A DNA stretch of 64,000 nt from Devosia sp. Root635 (GTDB lineage: Bacteria > Pseudomonadota > Alphaproteobacteria > Rhizobiales > Devosiaceae), in assembly GCF_001427605.1 (NCBI RefSeq), contig NZ_LMGZ01000009.1, positions 1-64,000 of the forward strand, in the 5' to 3' direction. Positions within the stretch are counted from its first letter, which is position 1, and each line of letters starts with the position of its first letter. Position numbers and translations under genes: made by a program. Under the pieces are notes generated by a model. It searched no databases. It had not been told where the DNA came from and worked only from the letters and a program-made list of their open reading frames with translations. Shown here piece by piece: positions 1 through 8,179 of the stretch.

Positions 1-1
1 C

Positions 2-91
2 GGAAAACCCTTCAAACTCGCCATCAACGCTGCAATGAGAAAGTTCATCACCATCCTCAATGCTATCGTCAAACAATCCACAGTTGCTTGA
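2..91 (+). mobile_element. IS110-type transposase, 3' end only
   Basis: The first 29 codons visible here end at TGA (89-91) and read GKPFKLAINAAMRKF followed by ITILNAIVKQ. This resembles the C-terminal tail of IS110-family DEDD transposases, where a GKP..K.A..A.MRK..TILNA segment is typical. The rest of the gene lies outside the window. The end of the reading frame runs straight into an intergenic hairpin repeat that also occurs at 30329-30412, so the insertion sequence probably sits in a copy of that repeat. The identification rests on a short stretch. Confidence 0.6.
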
Positions 92-158
92 CCCGAGGAC
101 ACTTTACTTGCTCGGCATTCCGCAAGTGCAGAGCCCTCGGGTCAAGCCCGAGGGTGAC
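87..158. repeat. TCAAG-loop intergenic hairpin repeat, partial copy
   Basis: An 8-bp perfect stem (134-141 with 147-154, CCCTCGGG/CCCGAGGG) closes a TCAAG loop and is followed by GTGAC. The preceding bases (ACTTGCTcGGCaTTC...AAGTgCAGAGCC) match the interior of the element at 30329-30412 almost base for base, so this is the same composite repeat. Its left arm is missing where the IS110-type gene ends. It lies downstream of uvrC and may act as a transcription end, but no T-run is present. Confidence 0.7.
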
Positions 159-185
159 GGCTGGTGGGTGGGGGACGCGGAGGGC

Positions 186-2072
186 CTACTCCACCCGGTT
201 GAAGTGGTCGTAGATCAGTTGGGCCATGGCGCTTGAGATCGTCGGGACGGATTGCAGGTCGGTCAGGCTGGCGCGGCCGACGGCCTTGGCGGAGCCGAAA
301 TGGTTGAGCAGGGCGCGCTTGCGGGTCGGACCGATGCCGTCGATTTCATCGAGCGGGTTCTTGATCTGGTCCTTCTTGCGCTTGGCGCGGTGGGTGCCGA
401 TGGCGAAGCGGTGGGCCTCGTCGCGCAGGCGCTGGACGTAATAGAGCACCGGATCGCGATGGGGCAGCATGAAGGCTTCGCGGCCCTCCATGAAGAATTT
501 CTCGCGACCGGCGTCGCGCTCCTCGCCCTTGGCGATGCCGATGAAGGTCACTTCCCTGGGCAGGTTCAGTTCGGCGATGACGCCGCGGACGGCGCTCATC
601 TGGCCGGCGCCGCCATCGATGAAGACGACATCGGGCCAGTCGGGCAAGCCGGTATTTTCGTCTTCGGCGTCGTTTTCGCTCTCGCTGGCGAGGCGGGTGA
701 ACCGACGTGTCAGCACCTCGCGCATCATGCCGAAATCGTCGCCAGCCACGATGTCGGATTTGATGTTGAAGGTGCGGTAGTGCTTCTTGGAGAAGCCTTC
801 CTCGCCGGCCACGACCATGGCGCCCACCATGTTGGTGCCTGATATATGCGAATTGTCATAGGCTTCGATGCGGCGGGGCACGCTTTCGAGACCGAAGGTT
901 TCGGCGACGCCTTCGAGCAGTTGGCGATTGCTGGCGCCTTCGGCGAGCTGGCGGCCAAGGGCCTCGCGGGCATTGTTGAGCGCATGATTGACCAGGTCGC
1001 GCTTTTCGCCGCGTTTGGGCTGCTCGATATAGACGCGGCGGCCGGCGCGGGTGGAGAGGGCCTCCTCCATCAGCGCGTGCTCGCTGAGTTCGTGGCTGAT
1101 GAGGACCAGGCGGGCCGGGGTGCGGTTTTCGTAGAACTGGCCGATGAAGGCTTCGAGCACCTCGGCATCGGAGAGATTGGCGTCGGCGCGGGGGCGATAG
1201 GGGTAGTTGCCCCAGTTCTGGAAGGCGCGGAAGAAGAAGACCTGCACGCAGAACTGGCCGCCTTCGTGGTGGATGGCGAAGACGTCGGCTTCCTCCACCG
1301 ATTTGGCGGTGGCGTCGCCCTGCGACTGGATGAGGGCGAGGGCGGAGAGGCGGTCGCGCAGCAGGGCGGCGCGCTCGAAATCGAGCTGTTCGGCGGCCTG
1401 GTTCATGTCACGCTGCAGGTGGTCGCGTACGGCGCTGGACTTTCCGGACAGGAACTGGCGGGCGTCTTCCACCAGCTCACCATAGCCCTCCAGCGAAATT
1501 TCGCGGGTGCAGGGGGCGGCGCAGCGCTTGATCTGGAATTGCAGGCAGGGGCGGGTGCGGGCAGCGTAGAAAGAGTCCGAGCAATTGCGCAGCAGGAAGG
1601 CCTTCTGCAGGCTCGCTATGGTACGGCCGACAGCGGTGGCAGAGGCGAAGGGGCCGAAATAGTGGCCCTGCCGGCGGCGGGTGCCGCGATGCTTGGTCAG
1701 CTCGGGCGCCTCGTGATCGGTGGCGATGAGGATATAGGGGAAGCTCTTGTCGTCGCGCAGCAGCACGTTGAAGCGGGGCTTGAGCCGCTTGATCATGTTG
1801 GCTTCGAGCAGCAGTGCTTCGGACTCGGTCTCGGTGCGCACGAATTCCATGCTGACCGTGGCGGCGATCATGCGCTGCAGGCGGACTTCGAGGCCGTCGG
1901 GGCGGGTATAGTTGGTGACGCGCGCCTTGAGGTTGCGGGCCTTGCCCACATACATGACGGCCCCCTCCGCATCGAGCATGCGGTAGACGCCCGGCGCTGC
2001 GGGCAGGGTGCGGACGAAGGCGCGGATGACCTCGTGGCCGCTGGGCGGCGGCGGGGCGGTATCGTCGGTCAT
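186..2072 (-). CDS. uvrC: excinuclease ABC subunit C
   Basis: UvrC makes both incisions around a lesion marked by UvrB in nucleotide excision repair. The 628-residue product has the N-terminal GIY-YIG nuclease (PGVYRMLD...[15 protein letters not shown], about residues 20-50), a central UVR motif ([13 protein letters not shown]), the RNase-H-like second nuclease ([19 protein letters not shown]) and a C-terminal tandem helix-hairpin-helix ([18 protein letters not shown]). The frame is open further upstream, but the ATG at 2072 gives the family length. It also overlaps the stop of the upstream SDR gene in an ATGA arrangement, which indicates translational coupling. Its partner uvrB is in this window at 16762-19413. 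Confidence 0.97.
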   Translation of the reverse strand: MTDDTAPPPPSGHEVIRAFVRTLPAAPGVYRMLDAEGAVMYVGKARNLKARVTNYTRPDGLEVRLQRMIAATVSMEFVRTETESEALLLEANMIKRLKPRFNVLLRDDKSFPYILIATDHEAPELTKHRGTRRRQGHYFGPFASATAVGRTIASLQKAFLLRNCSDSFYAARTRPCLQFQIKRCAAPCTREISLEGYGELVEDARQFLSGKSSAVRDHLQRDMNQAAEQLDFERAALLRDRLSALALIQSQGDATAKSVEEADVFAIHHEGGQFCVQVFFFRAFQNWGNYPYRPRADANLSDAEVLEAFIGQFYENRTPARLVLISHELSEHALMEEALSTRAGRRVYIEQPKRGEKRDLVNHALNNAREALGRQLAEGASNRQLLEGVAETFGLESVPRRIEAYDNSHISGTNMVGAMVVAGEEGFSKKHYRTFNIKSDIVAGDDFGMMREVLTRRFTRLASESENDAEDENTGLPDWPDVVFIDGGAGQMSAVRGVIAELNLPREVTFIGIAKGEERDAGREKFFMEGREAFMLPHRDPVLYYVQRLRDEAHRFAIGTHRAKRKKDQIKNPLDEIDGIGPTRKRALLNHFGSAKAVGRASLTDLQSVPTISSAMAQLIYDHFNRVE

Positions 2073-2851
2073 GATCGGGGCGTGGGCGCACGGCGCGCCG
2101 GATATTCGAGGTGCTGGCCGCCATCGAGCGCCAGCATCTGGCCGGTCATGGATGGGGTGCGGAGCAGCATGAGGACGCCATCGGCAATGGCTTCGGGGCC
2201 AGCATGGACGCGCAAGGGCAGGGCAGCGACATTGGCGCGGAAGGTCGCCTCGTCCTGCCGCGAATGGGGCAGCACGGGGCCCGGTCCGATGGCGTTTACG
2301 CGGATGGCGGGCGCCAGCGACTGGGCCAGCGTGCGGGTGGCCGTCCACAGCACCGACTTGGACAGGGTGTAGCTGAAATAGGCGGGCGAGGGGTGCAGCA
2401 CGCGCTCGTCGACAATGTTGACGATATTGCCTTCGGCGCCCTCGGGGAGCTGCGCGGCAAAATCGCGGGCGAGGAAGATCGGCGCTTCGGCATGGATGGC
2501 GAAATGCCGGTCCCACAGCGCTTCGTCGACATCGCCGGCGCTATCGGGATCGAAGACCGAGGCGTTGTTGACCAGCACTGTCAGCGGACCGAAATGGCCG
2601 GCGGCCTTTTCGACCAAGGCGGCGCGCTGGGGGCGCCTGGTGAGATCGGCCTTGAGGATGGCGGCGCGGCCGCCGGTGGCATTGATGCGGTCACGCACCT
2701 GGCGCGCGCCTTCAGCATCGGAGCGGTAGTGGATGACCACGGCAAGGCCGGCATCGGCCAGAGCGAGGGCTATGGCGGCGCCAATGCGGTCGCCGGCGCC
2801 GGTGACAAGGGCGACGGGGGAAGCCGGTGATGGGGTGGGGCGATTCGACAT
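2069..2851 (-). CDS. SDR oxidoreductase, pteridine-reductase-like
   Basis: This is a short-chain dehydrogenase of about 260 residues with the nucleotide-binding TGAGDRIG near the start, NNAS in the middle and the YTLSK catalytic pair. At the position of the usual catalytic Ser it reads [11 protein letters not shown]1/FolM-type pteridine reductases also use an Asp there, and NNASVF is another trait of that group, so reduction of dihydropterins or folates is the best guess. The start is ATG 2851 (MSNRP), with ATG 2860 as the alternative. The gene ends in a 4-nt ATGA overlap with uvrC and is probably cotranscribed with it. The substrate is inferred. Confidence 0.85.
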   Translation of the reverse strand: MSNRPTPSPASPVALVTGAGDRIGAAIALALADAGLAVVIHYRSDAEGARQVRDRINATGGRAAILKADLTRRPQRAALVEKAAGHFGPLTVLVNNASVFDPDSAGDVDEALWDRHFAIHAEAPIFLARDFAAQLPEGAEGNIVNIVDERVLHPSPAYFSYTLSKSVLWTATRTLAQSLAPAIRVNAIGPGPVLPHSRQDEATFRANVAALPLRVHAGPEAIADGVLMLLRTPSMTGQMLALDGGQHLEYPARRAPTPRS

Positions 2852-3054
2852 GATGGGCATACAAGACCTTGTGGGCGGACCATAGGCCGCTTTGGGCCCC
2901 CGGTTCAATATCGTCGAGAATGGCTGATTTACTGGGGTCTGCTGACAGGTTCGGACAGCAGTCTTGTCCTTTTGTTGGCTCGGGTTCGGGCGTAGGCTCT
3001 CTATGTCACCGCGCGGCAGGTGGCCCCGCGGGGCATTCCATGAGGGGGAAGCAA

Positions 3055-3384
3055 ATGGAAGTCATCGTGCCTATTCTGGTCCAGCTTGTCGGCGGCGGTG
3101 TCGGCGGCAATGTCATCGGGCAAATCGCCAAGTCGCTCAACCTCGGTACGGCCGGTAATACTATTGTCGGCGCGATCGGCGGCTTTGCTGGGACGTGGCT
3201 TGCAGGGATGATCCCCGGGCTTGACGCCCTGGTGGGCAAGGCCGCAGTGGCCGCCGACGCGACGGCGGTGGCTGGCGGACTTGATTGGGGCGCACTGGCG
3301 GGCCAGGGCGCGACCGGTCTGGTCGGCGGCGGTATTCTTACCGCCATTGCCGGGCTCATCAAGTCCTCTATGGCCAAGGCCTGA
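3055..3384 (+). CDS. small glycine-rich membrane-like protein
   Basis: This 109-residue protein is preceded by a strong ribosome site (GAGGGGGAAGCAA before ATG 3055). It is rich in Gly, Ala and Ile/Leu, with GGGVGGN and VGAIGGFAGTWLAG stretches resembling Gly-zipper membrane segments, and lacks a clear cleavable signal peptide. It stands alone and is followed by an intrinsic terminator at 3404. I do not recognise a named family. A small membrane-embedded or membrane-associated protein is the most that can be said. Confidence 0.75.
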   Translation: MEVIVPILVQLVGGGVGGNVIGQIAKSLNLGTAGNTIVGAIGGFAGTWLAGMIPGLDALVGKAAVAADATAVAGGLDWGALAGQGATGLVGGGILTAIAGLIKSSMAKA

Positions 3385-3403
3385 GCTTTGCGATAGCGCT
3401 TCG

Positions 3404-3433
3404 AACGCTCCGGCATCCAAAAGCCGGGGCGTT
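3404..3433 (+). terminator. intrinsic terminator after the Gly-rich gene
   Basis: An 11-bp stem (AACGCTCCGGC with GCCGGGGCGTT, one wobble pair) closes an 8-nt loop 20 nt after the stop at 3384. It is followed by CTTCATG, so the T-run is weak. Confidence 0.65.
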
Positions 3434-3460
3434 CTTCATGTCCCTTTGATTGTACCCGCC

Positions 3461-4384
3461 ATGTCGTCCCCTGCCGCCGATATCCGCACCGACAATATCG
3501 GGCGGGCGATCATGCTGACGCTCATTACCATCGGGGTATTCGGCGTACAGGATGCGGTTTCCAAGGTGCTGGTGCAGACCTATTCGCCCTTCCAGATCAC
3601 CATGATGCGCTATTGGGGCTTCGCCGCCTTCTCGCTGCTGCTGGTGATGCGGCAGGCGCCGCTGCGCCAGGCGCTGAATTCGAAAGTGCCGCTGCTGCAG
3701 GTGCTGCGCGGCGTGCTGCTGATGGCCGATATCTGGTTTTTCGCGCTGGCTTTGCGCACGGTGCCGCTGGGCGAGTTGCAGGCGATCACCGTGGTCTATC
3801 CGCTGCTGGTGACGCTGTTCGCCATTCCAATCCTAGGCGAGAAGGTGGGCGTGTTCCGCTTCGTCGCGGTCGGCGTGGGGTTTGCCGGGGCGCTGGTGAT
3901 CGTGCGGCCGGGTGGGCTGCCGCTCGATTGGGGCGTTGGGTTCGCGCTGGCCTCGGCGACGCTCTATTCGATCTATATCGTCATCACCCGCAAGGTCAGC
4001 CAGCATGACAGCGCGGCGACCAGCATGGTCTATACGGCCACGATCGGGCTGGTGCTGTCCGGGGTGGTCGGCGTGTTCTTCTGGCAGCCGATGGGCTGGA
4101 GCGACTTCCTGCTGGTAGTGGTCATCATGGGGACGACCTGCGCCGGCCACGGGGTGATGGTGTTCGCACTTTCGATGGCGCCGGCCAGCGTGGTGCAGCC
4201 GTTCAACTATTTTTCGCTGCCCTGGGCTATCCTGCTTAGCGCCTTCGTCTTCGGCCACTGGATCGATCCGATCTCGCTGGCCGGCGCCGGGATCATCGTG
4301 GCGGCGGGGCTGGTGGTGATGGCGCGCGAGCGCATCAAGCGGGTACGCGTGGTGGCGGACGCGACGCTGCCGGGACAGGAATAG
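3461..4384 (+). CDS. DMT-superfamily transporter (EamA)
   Basis: This 307-residue inner-membrane protein has about ten hydrophobic segments arranged as two EamA repeats. The first contains the R(Y/G)xxxF-type start and the motif LGELQAITVVYPLLVTLFAIPILGE; the second contains PFNYFSLPWAILLSAFVFGH. Members export amino acids or other small metabolites, and the substrate cannot be read from sequence. ATG 3461 is chosen because the longer open frame runs through the upstream terminator. It is unlinked to its neighbours and ends at the shared hairpin 4389-4412. Two other EamA-type transporters occur in the window (30446-31351 and the RarD type at 53772). Confidence 0.88.
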   Translation: MSSPAADIRTDNIGRAIMLTLITIGVFGVQDAVSKVLVQTYSPFQITMMRYWGFAAFSLLLVMRQAPLRQALNSKVPLLQVLRGVLLMADIWFFALALRTVPLGELQAITVVYPLLVTLFAIPILGEKVGVFRFVAVGVGFAGALVIVRPGGLPLDWGVGFALASATLYSIYIVITRKVSQHDSAATSMVYTATIGLVLSGVVGVFFWQPMGWSDFLLVVVIMGTTCAGHGVMVFALSMAPASVVQPFNYFSLPWAILLSAFVFGHWIDPISLAGAGIIVAAGLVVMARERIKRVRVVADATLPGQE

Positions 4385-4388
4385 GCAA

Positions 4389-4412
4389 AACGCCGCCCCG
4401 GAGGGCGGCGTT
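4389..4412. terminator. bidirectional terminator between convergent genes
   Basis: A perfect 10-bp stem (AACGCCGCCC/GGGCGGCGTT) with a CGGA loop lies 5 nt from the EamA stop and 8 nt from the stop of the minus-strand SH3b gene. On the minus strand it is followed by TTTTGCC. Confidence 0.8.
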
Positions 4413-4419
4413 GGAATGA

Positions 4420-4884
4420 CTAGTTGCCGATGCAGAAGTAGCCGTTGGGGCCGTTGAAGCAGACGCTGCCGCTATTGTTGCCGCCGTGACCGGGCCAGGG
4501 CTGCGGACGGGGCGGATTCCAGTGTGGCGGCCGCGGGGGATAGGGATTCCAGTGCGGCGGGCGTGGCGGACGCGGATTCCAGTGGGGCGGGCGATCCCAA
4601 TCGTCGTCATCGTCCCAACCGCCGCCGCTGCGGCTCAGGTAATTGGCGGAAACCCAGCCATCGGGGCCGCGCTTTTCCACGTAGCACCAACTGCCGCGGC
4701 ACTGCTGCACGTCGACCTGTTCGCCACGGCGCAAAGTGTCGACGCGGGAATATCCCGTGCCTGGGCCCGAACGTACATTGACATTGCCGGTGGCATAGGC
4801 CGGAGCGGCAAACGCCGTCGCGGTGGTCGCCAGAAGCGCCAATGCCGCCAGGCCGCCTGCCATGATCTTCTTGCTGAGAACCAT
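4420..4884 (-). CDS. secreted SH3b-domain protein with PPHWNP repeats
   Basis: The 154-residue product starts with a signal peptide (MVLSKKIMAGGLAALALLATT...AFA). A bacterial SH3 domain follows (residues about 31-85, with NVNVRSGPGTGYSRV, GSWCYVEKRGPDGWVSANYL), then an Asp-rich linker (WDDDDDWD) and three to four tandem PPHWNP/PPRP units. A short Cys-containing end (VCFNGPNGYFCIGN) closes the protein. SH3b domains often bind peptidoglycan or peptides in the periplasm. The ribosome site AAGGAGATCAACA precedes ATG 4884. Five paralogues lie in this window, and this promoter shares the TTCAG-N6-TTCAG repeat with four other genes. The role is inferred as envelope-associated. Confidence 0.88.
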   Translation of the reverse strand: MVLSKKIMAGGLAALALLATTATAFAAPAYATGNVNVRSGPGTGYSRVDTLRRGEQVDVQQCRGSWCYVEKRGPDGWVSANYLSRSGGGWDDDDDWDRPPHWNPRPPRPPHWNPYPPRPPHWNPPRPQPWPGHGGNNSGSVCFNGPNGYFCIGN

Positions 4885-4945
4885 TGTTGATCTCCTTCGT
4901 TTGCGGCACCTGAATGCCTTTGAACGAGAGAAAGCGCCATTGCGC

Positions 4946-4961
4946 CTGAACCGAAGCTGAA
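4946..4961 (-). promoter_or_regulatory. direct repeat TTCAG-N6-TTCAG upstream of the SH3b gene
   Basis: On the minus strand the sequence TTCAGCTTCGGTTCAG begins 77 nt upstream of the start codon, with an 11-bp repeat period. The identical 16-mer occurs at 61527-61542, upstream of an unrelated envelope gene. OmpR/PhoB-type regulators bind such same-face direct repeats; which regulator acts here is unknown. Confidence 0.6.
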
Positions 4962-4980
4962 TGGATGCGTCAGTTTCCGA

Positions 4981-5403
4981 TCAGAGACGCAGCAATTCCA
5001 CGAAACGCTTGAGGCGGTCGGCCAGCTTCTTGCGTTGTTTGGGCTTGAGCTCGCCCATCAGTGCTTCTTCGAGCTGGGTCCAGTGATCGGCAAGGCCGTT
5101 GCGGATGCGCACGCCGCGCTCGGTCAGGGCGACGCCGGCGGCAAGCTCGGGGCCGACGGCCTGGCGCGTGACCAGGCCACGGTCGAGAAGGCGCGCCAGG
5201 CGGGTTTCGAGGGCAACGTCGGTGAGGCCGAGTTCGGCGGCCAGTTCGGCTTCGGTGGTGCTGGAGCGGCCGAGTTCAAACAGGATGGCATCGTCCCCCG
5301 GTTCCAGCCCGCGCTCCACCAGGGGGAGCAGCAGGGCCTTGTGCGCGAGCTGCCCGGCTTCGATGAGCCGGTAGAGCATGGATCGGGATGACGGTCTGGA
5401 CAT
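4981..5403 (-). CDS. MarR-like winged-helix regulator
   Basis: This 140-residue cytoplasmic DNA-binding protein has a winged helix in the middle (TEAELAAELGLTDVALETRLARLLDRGLVTR) flanked by long helices. The C-terminal helix ends LKPKQRKKLADRLKRFVELLRL, as in MarR dimerisation regions. The start ATG 5403 (MSRPSS) is preferred over the upstream in-frame codons because the upstream extension is Arg-rich and not domain-like. It is divergent from the LysR gene at 5548. Ligand and targets are unknown. Confidence 0.82.
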   Translation of the reverse strand: MSRPSSRSMLYRLIEAGQLAHKALLLPLVERGLEPGDDAILFELGRSSTTEAELAAELGLTDVALETRLARLLDRGLVTRQAVGPELAAGVALTERGVRIRNGLADHWTQLEEALMGELKPKQRKKLADRLKRFVELLRL

Positions 5404-5547
5404 GGGCGGGAAAATAGTCCGAACTCCTCGGGCGCGTCGATTGGCGTCCCATCCTATCGTTAATCGTGGAACGACCAAGGCCGGTTATTGTTCACTCAAC
5501 GCAGATGAGTTATGCGTCGATTACGATGATCTCGTGAACGGAACGTC

Positions 5548-6447
5548 ATGACACAGGATCTTGCCCGAATTCGCGCTTTCGTTCAGGTCTTTGATTCCGG
5601 TGGCTTTTCTTCGGCCGCGCGCCAGCATGGGCGCTCCAAGGCGCTGCTCAGCAAATACGTGACCGATCTCGAGGATTATCTGGGCGTGCGGCTGATGAAC
5701 CGCACCACACGGAAACTCAGCCTGACCGAGGCGGGCGAGGCCTATTATCGGGAAGCCAGCGCATTGTTGCAGCAGCTGGACGATCTCGACGCGACGATCA
5801 CCGACCAGACGGCGGAGCCGCGCGGCTTGCTGCGGGTTTCGGCACCGCGCAATTTCGGCGAGTCGACGCTGGCGCCGGCGATCTACGAATATCTGCGCAA
5901 ATATCCCAAGGTGACGCTCGATCTGCGGCTGGAGGATCGTTATGTCGACCTGGTCGACGAGGGGATCGATGTGGCCCTGCGCATTTCGACGCTGGCGGAT
6001 TCCTCGCTGATCGCCCGCAAGATCGCCGACATGCATGTGGTGGTGGGGGCGGCGCCGGACCTGCTCAGGCAGCATGGCACGCCCAGCCATCCCGAAGATC
6101 TGCGGCACCTGCCCTGCATTGTCGATGTGAACCTGCAGGGCCAATCGAACTGGCGCTTCATCGAGGAGGGCAAGACCATCTCGGTGCCGGTCAACGGGCC
6201 ATTGCGGGTCAATTCGCCGCTGGCAGCACGCAAGGCGGCGATAATGGGCCTCGGATTTGTCGTATTGCCGTCCTATCTGGCTGATCCGGCCGTGGCCAGC
6301 GGGGAACTCGTGCCGGTGCTGGCGGACTACCTCCCGACCGGGCAGACGCTGCAGGCGGTCTATCCGCATCGGCGGCATCTGGCGGGCAAGGTGCGGGCGC
6401 TGATCGACCACCTGGTCGAGTGGTTCCAGAGCCACCCCATTCACTAG
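5548..6447 (+). CDS. LysR-family transcriptional regulator
   Basis: This is a 299-residue LysR regulator. The N-terminal helix-turn-helix (FVQVFDSGGFSSAARQHGRSKALLSKYVTDLEDYLGVRL, residues about 10-48) is followed by NRTTRKLSLTEAGEAYY and a type 2 periplasmic-binding-like effector domain. It belongs to the subgroup whose effector domain starts PRGLLRVSAPRNFG and ends with YPHRRHLAGKVRALIDHL. It lies 9 nt upstream of the DUF1007-NicO gene in the same direction. The usual LysR layout is divergent from the target, so a regulatory link to NicO is only a possibility. Confidence 0.9.
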   Translation: MTQDLARIRAFVQVFDSGGFSSAARQHGRSKALLSKYVTDLEDYLGVRLMNRTTRKLSLTEAGEAYYREASALLQQLDDLDATITDQTAEPRGLLRVSAPRNFGESTLAPAIYEYLRKYPKVTLDLRLEDRYVDLVDEGIDVALRISTLADSSLIARKIADMHVVVGAAPDLLRQHGTPSHPEDLRHLPCIVDVNLQGQSNWRFIEEGKTISVPVNGPLRVNSPLAARKAAIMGLGFVVLPSYLADPAVASGELVPVLADYLPTGQTLQAVYPHRRHLAGKVRALIDHLVEWFQSHPIH

Positions 6448-6456
6448 GGGCAAGAA

Positions 6457-8076
6457 TTGAATTTCGGTTCCATCTGGCGTCGTGTGACCGGCGCTGCCGC
6501 TGTTCTGCTGATGCTTGCCACGCCGGCGTTGGCGCATCCGCATATCCTGATCGATGCAAAGGTGACCGTGGTATTCGACGGCAATGGCGCCGTGGCGGGC
6601 CTCAGGCATGCCTGGACCTTCGACAGCGCATTTTCGGCCTGGATGGTGCAGGGGCTGGACACCAATGGCGACCGGGAAACCAGCCCGGAGGAAATGCAGG
6701 ACCTAGCCGACGAGAACATGGTCGGGCTGGCCGACTATGGCTTTTACACCTATGCCGGCGAGGGCGATGCGCTGATGGCGTTCACCCCGGCTGGCGACCA
6801 GCGCATGGTCTATGAGGACGGGCGGGTGACCCTGACCTATTCGGCCGATGCGGTGACGCCGATGCCCCTGGCCGGGCCGTTCGAGCTGGCGGTCTACGAT
6901 CCCGAATACTACGTCGCCATCGGCTTCGCCGATGTGAGCGATGTGACGCTGGAAAATGCGCCCGCCGGCTGCGGCGCGGTACTCGAACCGCCCCGGCCGA
7001 TGGACCCTGAAGTGGAGCAGCGGCTTTATGCGCTGGGGCCTGAAGTGCTGGAACTGCCGCCCGACCTGGCGGCGGCGATGCGTGGTACGCAGGGCATGAT
7101 CGTGGTGACCTGCGGTGGCATGCCGGCGGTGGCGCCGGCAAGCGCAGTGGAGGCGGTCAACCAGGTGGCCGAGGCCAGGCCGAGCATGCCGTTTGGCGGG
7201 CCGCCGCCCGAGCCGGGGCTGAACCTGCCGCGCACCGGGTTTTTCGGCTGGCTGCAGGAGCAGCAGCGGAGCTTTTATGGCGCGATGACCGCCTCGCTCG
7301 ATGCACTGCGCACCGACTGGACGGCCTTCTGGGTGCTGGGTGGGCTGAGCTTTCTCTATGGCATATTCCACGCAGCCGGGCCGGGGCATGGCAAGGTGGT
7401 GATATCGTCCTATGTGCTGGCCAACGAGACGCAGCTGCGGCGCGGGGTGCTGCTCAGCGTGGTGTCGGCGCTGCTGCAATCACTGGTGGCGGTGGTGTTC
7501 GTGCTGATCGCGGCCGGTGTGCTGGGCATGACCAGTATCGCCATGGGTGACGCGGCCAACTGGATCGGCATCGTGTCCTATGGGCTGGTGGCGCTGCTGG
7601 GCCTGTGGCTGGTGGCGCGCAAGGTGTTCGGCTGGGGCGAGCATCATCACGAGAACATGGCGCACAAGGCACATGAGCATCTGCATGGGGATGACGAGCA
7701 CCATCACCATGAGCATGACCATGGTGACCACCTGCATGTAGTGACGCCACAGGCGGCGGGCGGCAGCCTGCGCGAGCAATTGAGCGTGGTGCTGGCCGTG
7801 GGGCTGCGGCCTTGTTCGGGGGCGCTGGTGGTGCTGGTCTTCGCCTTGTCGCAGGGGTTGCTGCCGGCGGGCATTGCGGCAGTGTTCCTGATGGGGGCAG
7901 GGACGGCGATCACGGTGGCCGTGCTGGCAACGATCGCGGTGACGGCCAAGGGATTGGCGCGCCGCGTCGGTGGTGTGGACAATCCGGGGACGGCGGCCGT
8001 GGTGTGGTGGCTGGAGCTGCTGGGGGCAGTGGCGGTGCTGACATTCGGCGTGCTGCTGGTGATTGCCAGCTTGTGA
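6457..8076 (+). CDS. DUF1007-NicO fusion: nickel/cobalt efflux permease with a periplasmic domain
   Basis: This 539-residue protein joins a signal-peptide-led DUF1007 periplasmic domain (residues about 1-210; AHPHILIDAKVTVVFD, LDTNGDRETSPEEM) to a NicO/RcnA-type permease. The permease carries the HAAGPGHGKVV motif at about residue 305 and six predicted membrane segments. A His/Asp-rich cytoplasmic or periplasmic loop (EHHHE...HEHLHGDDEHHHH) precedes the motif LRPCSGALVVLVFALSQG. NicO proteins export Ni2+ or Co2+. DUF1007 and NicO are normally separate neighbouring genes. The start is TTG 6457, spaced 6 nt from AGGGG, because no ATG fits the signal peptide. Confidence 0.9.
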   Translation: MNFGSIWRRVTGAAAVLLMLATPALAHPHILIDAKVTVVFDGNGAVAGLRHAWTFDSAFSAWMVQGLDTNGDRETSPEEMQDLADENMVGLADYGFYTYAGEGDALMAFTPAGDQRMVYEDGRVTLTYSADAVTPMPLAGPFELAVYDPEYYVAIGFADVSDVTLENAPAGCGAVLEPPRPMDPEVEQRLYALGPEVLELPPDLAAAMRGTQGMIVVTCGGMPAVAPASAVEAVNQVAEARPSMPFGGPPPEPGLNLPRTGFFGWLQEQQRSFYGAMTASLDALRTDWTAFWVLGGLSFLYGIFHAAGPGHGKVVISSYVLANETQLRRGVLLSVVSALLQSLVAVVFVLIAAGVLGMTSIAMGDAANWIGIVSYGLVALLGLWLVARKVFGWGEHHHENMAHKAHEHLHGDDEHHHHEHDHGDHLHVVTPQAAGGSLREQLSVVLAVGLRPCSGALVVLVFALSQGLLPAGIAAVFLMGAGTAITVAVLATIAVTAKGLARRVGGVDNPGTAAVVWWLELLGAVAVLTFGVLLVIASL

Positions 8077-8179
8077 AATCGGCAAGGCAAGAGGATAGCG
8101 CGACCCATCGCCGCCTTGCGGATGACGGGAGAGCCGTTATGGTGCGCGCCAGCCTAGAACCCTTCCAAACTGGCACTTC

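Noticed and set aside
252..2372. Long plus-strand open frames opposite uvrC, including one of over 500 codons
   Set aside because: They are antisense shadows in GC-rich codons of uvrC and the SDR gene; they lack ribosome sites and any recognisable domain.
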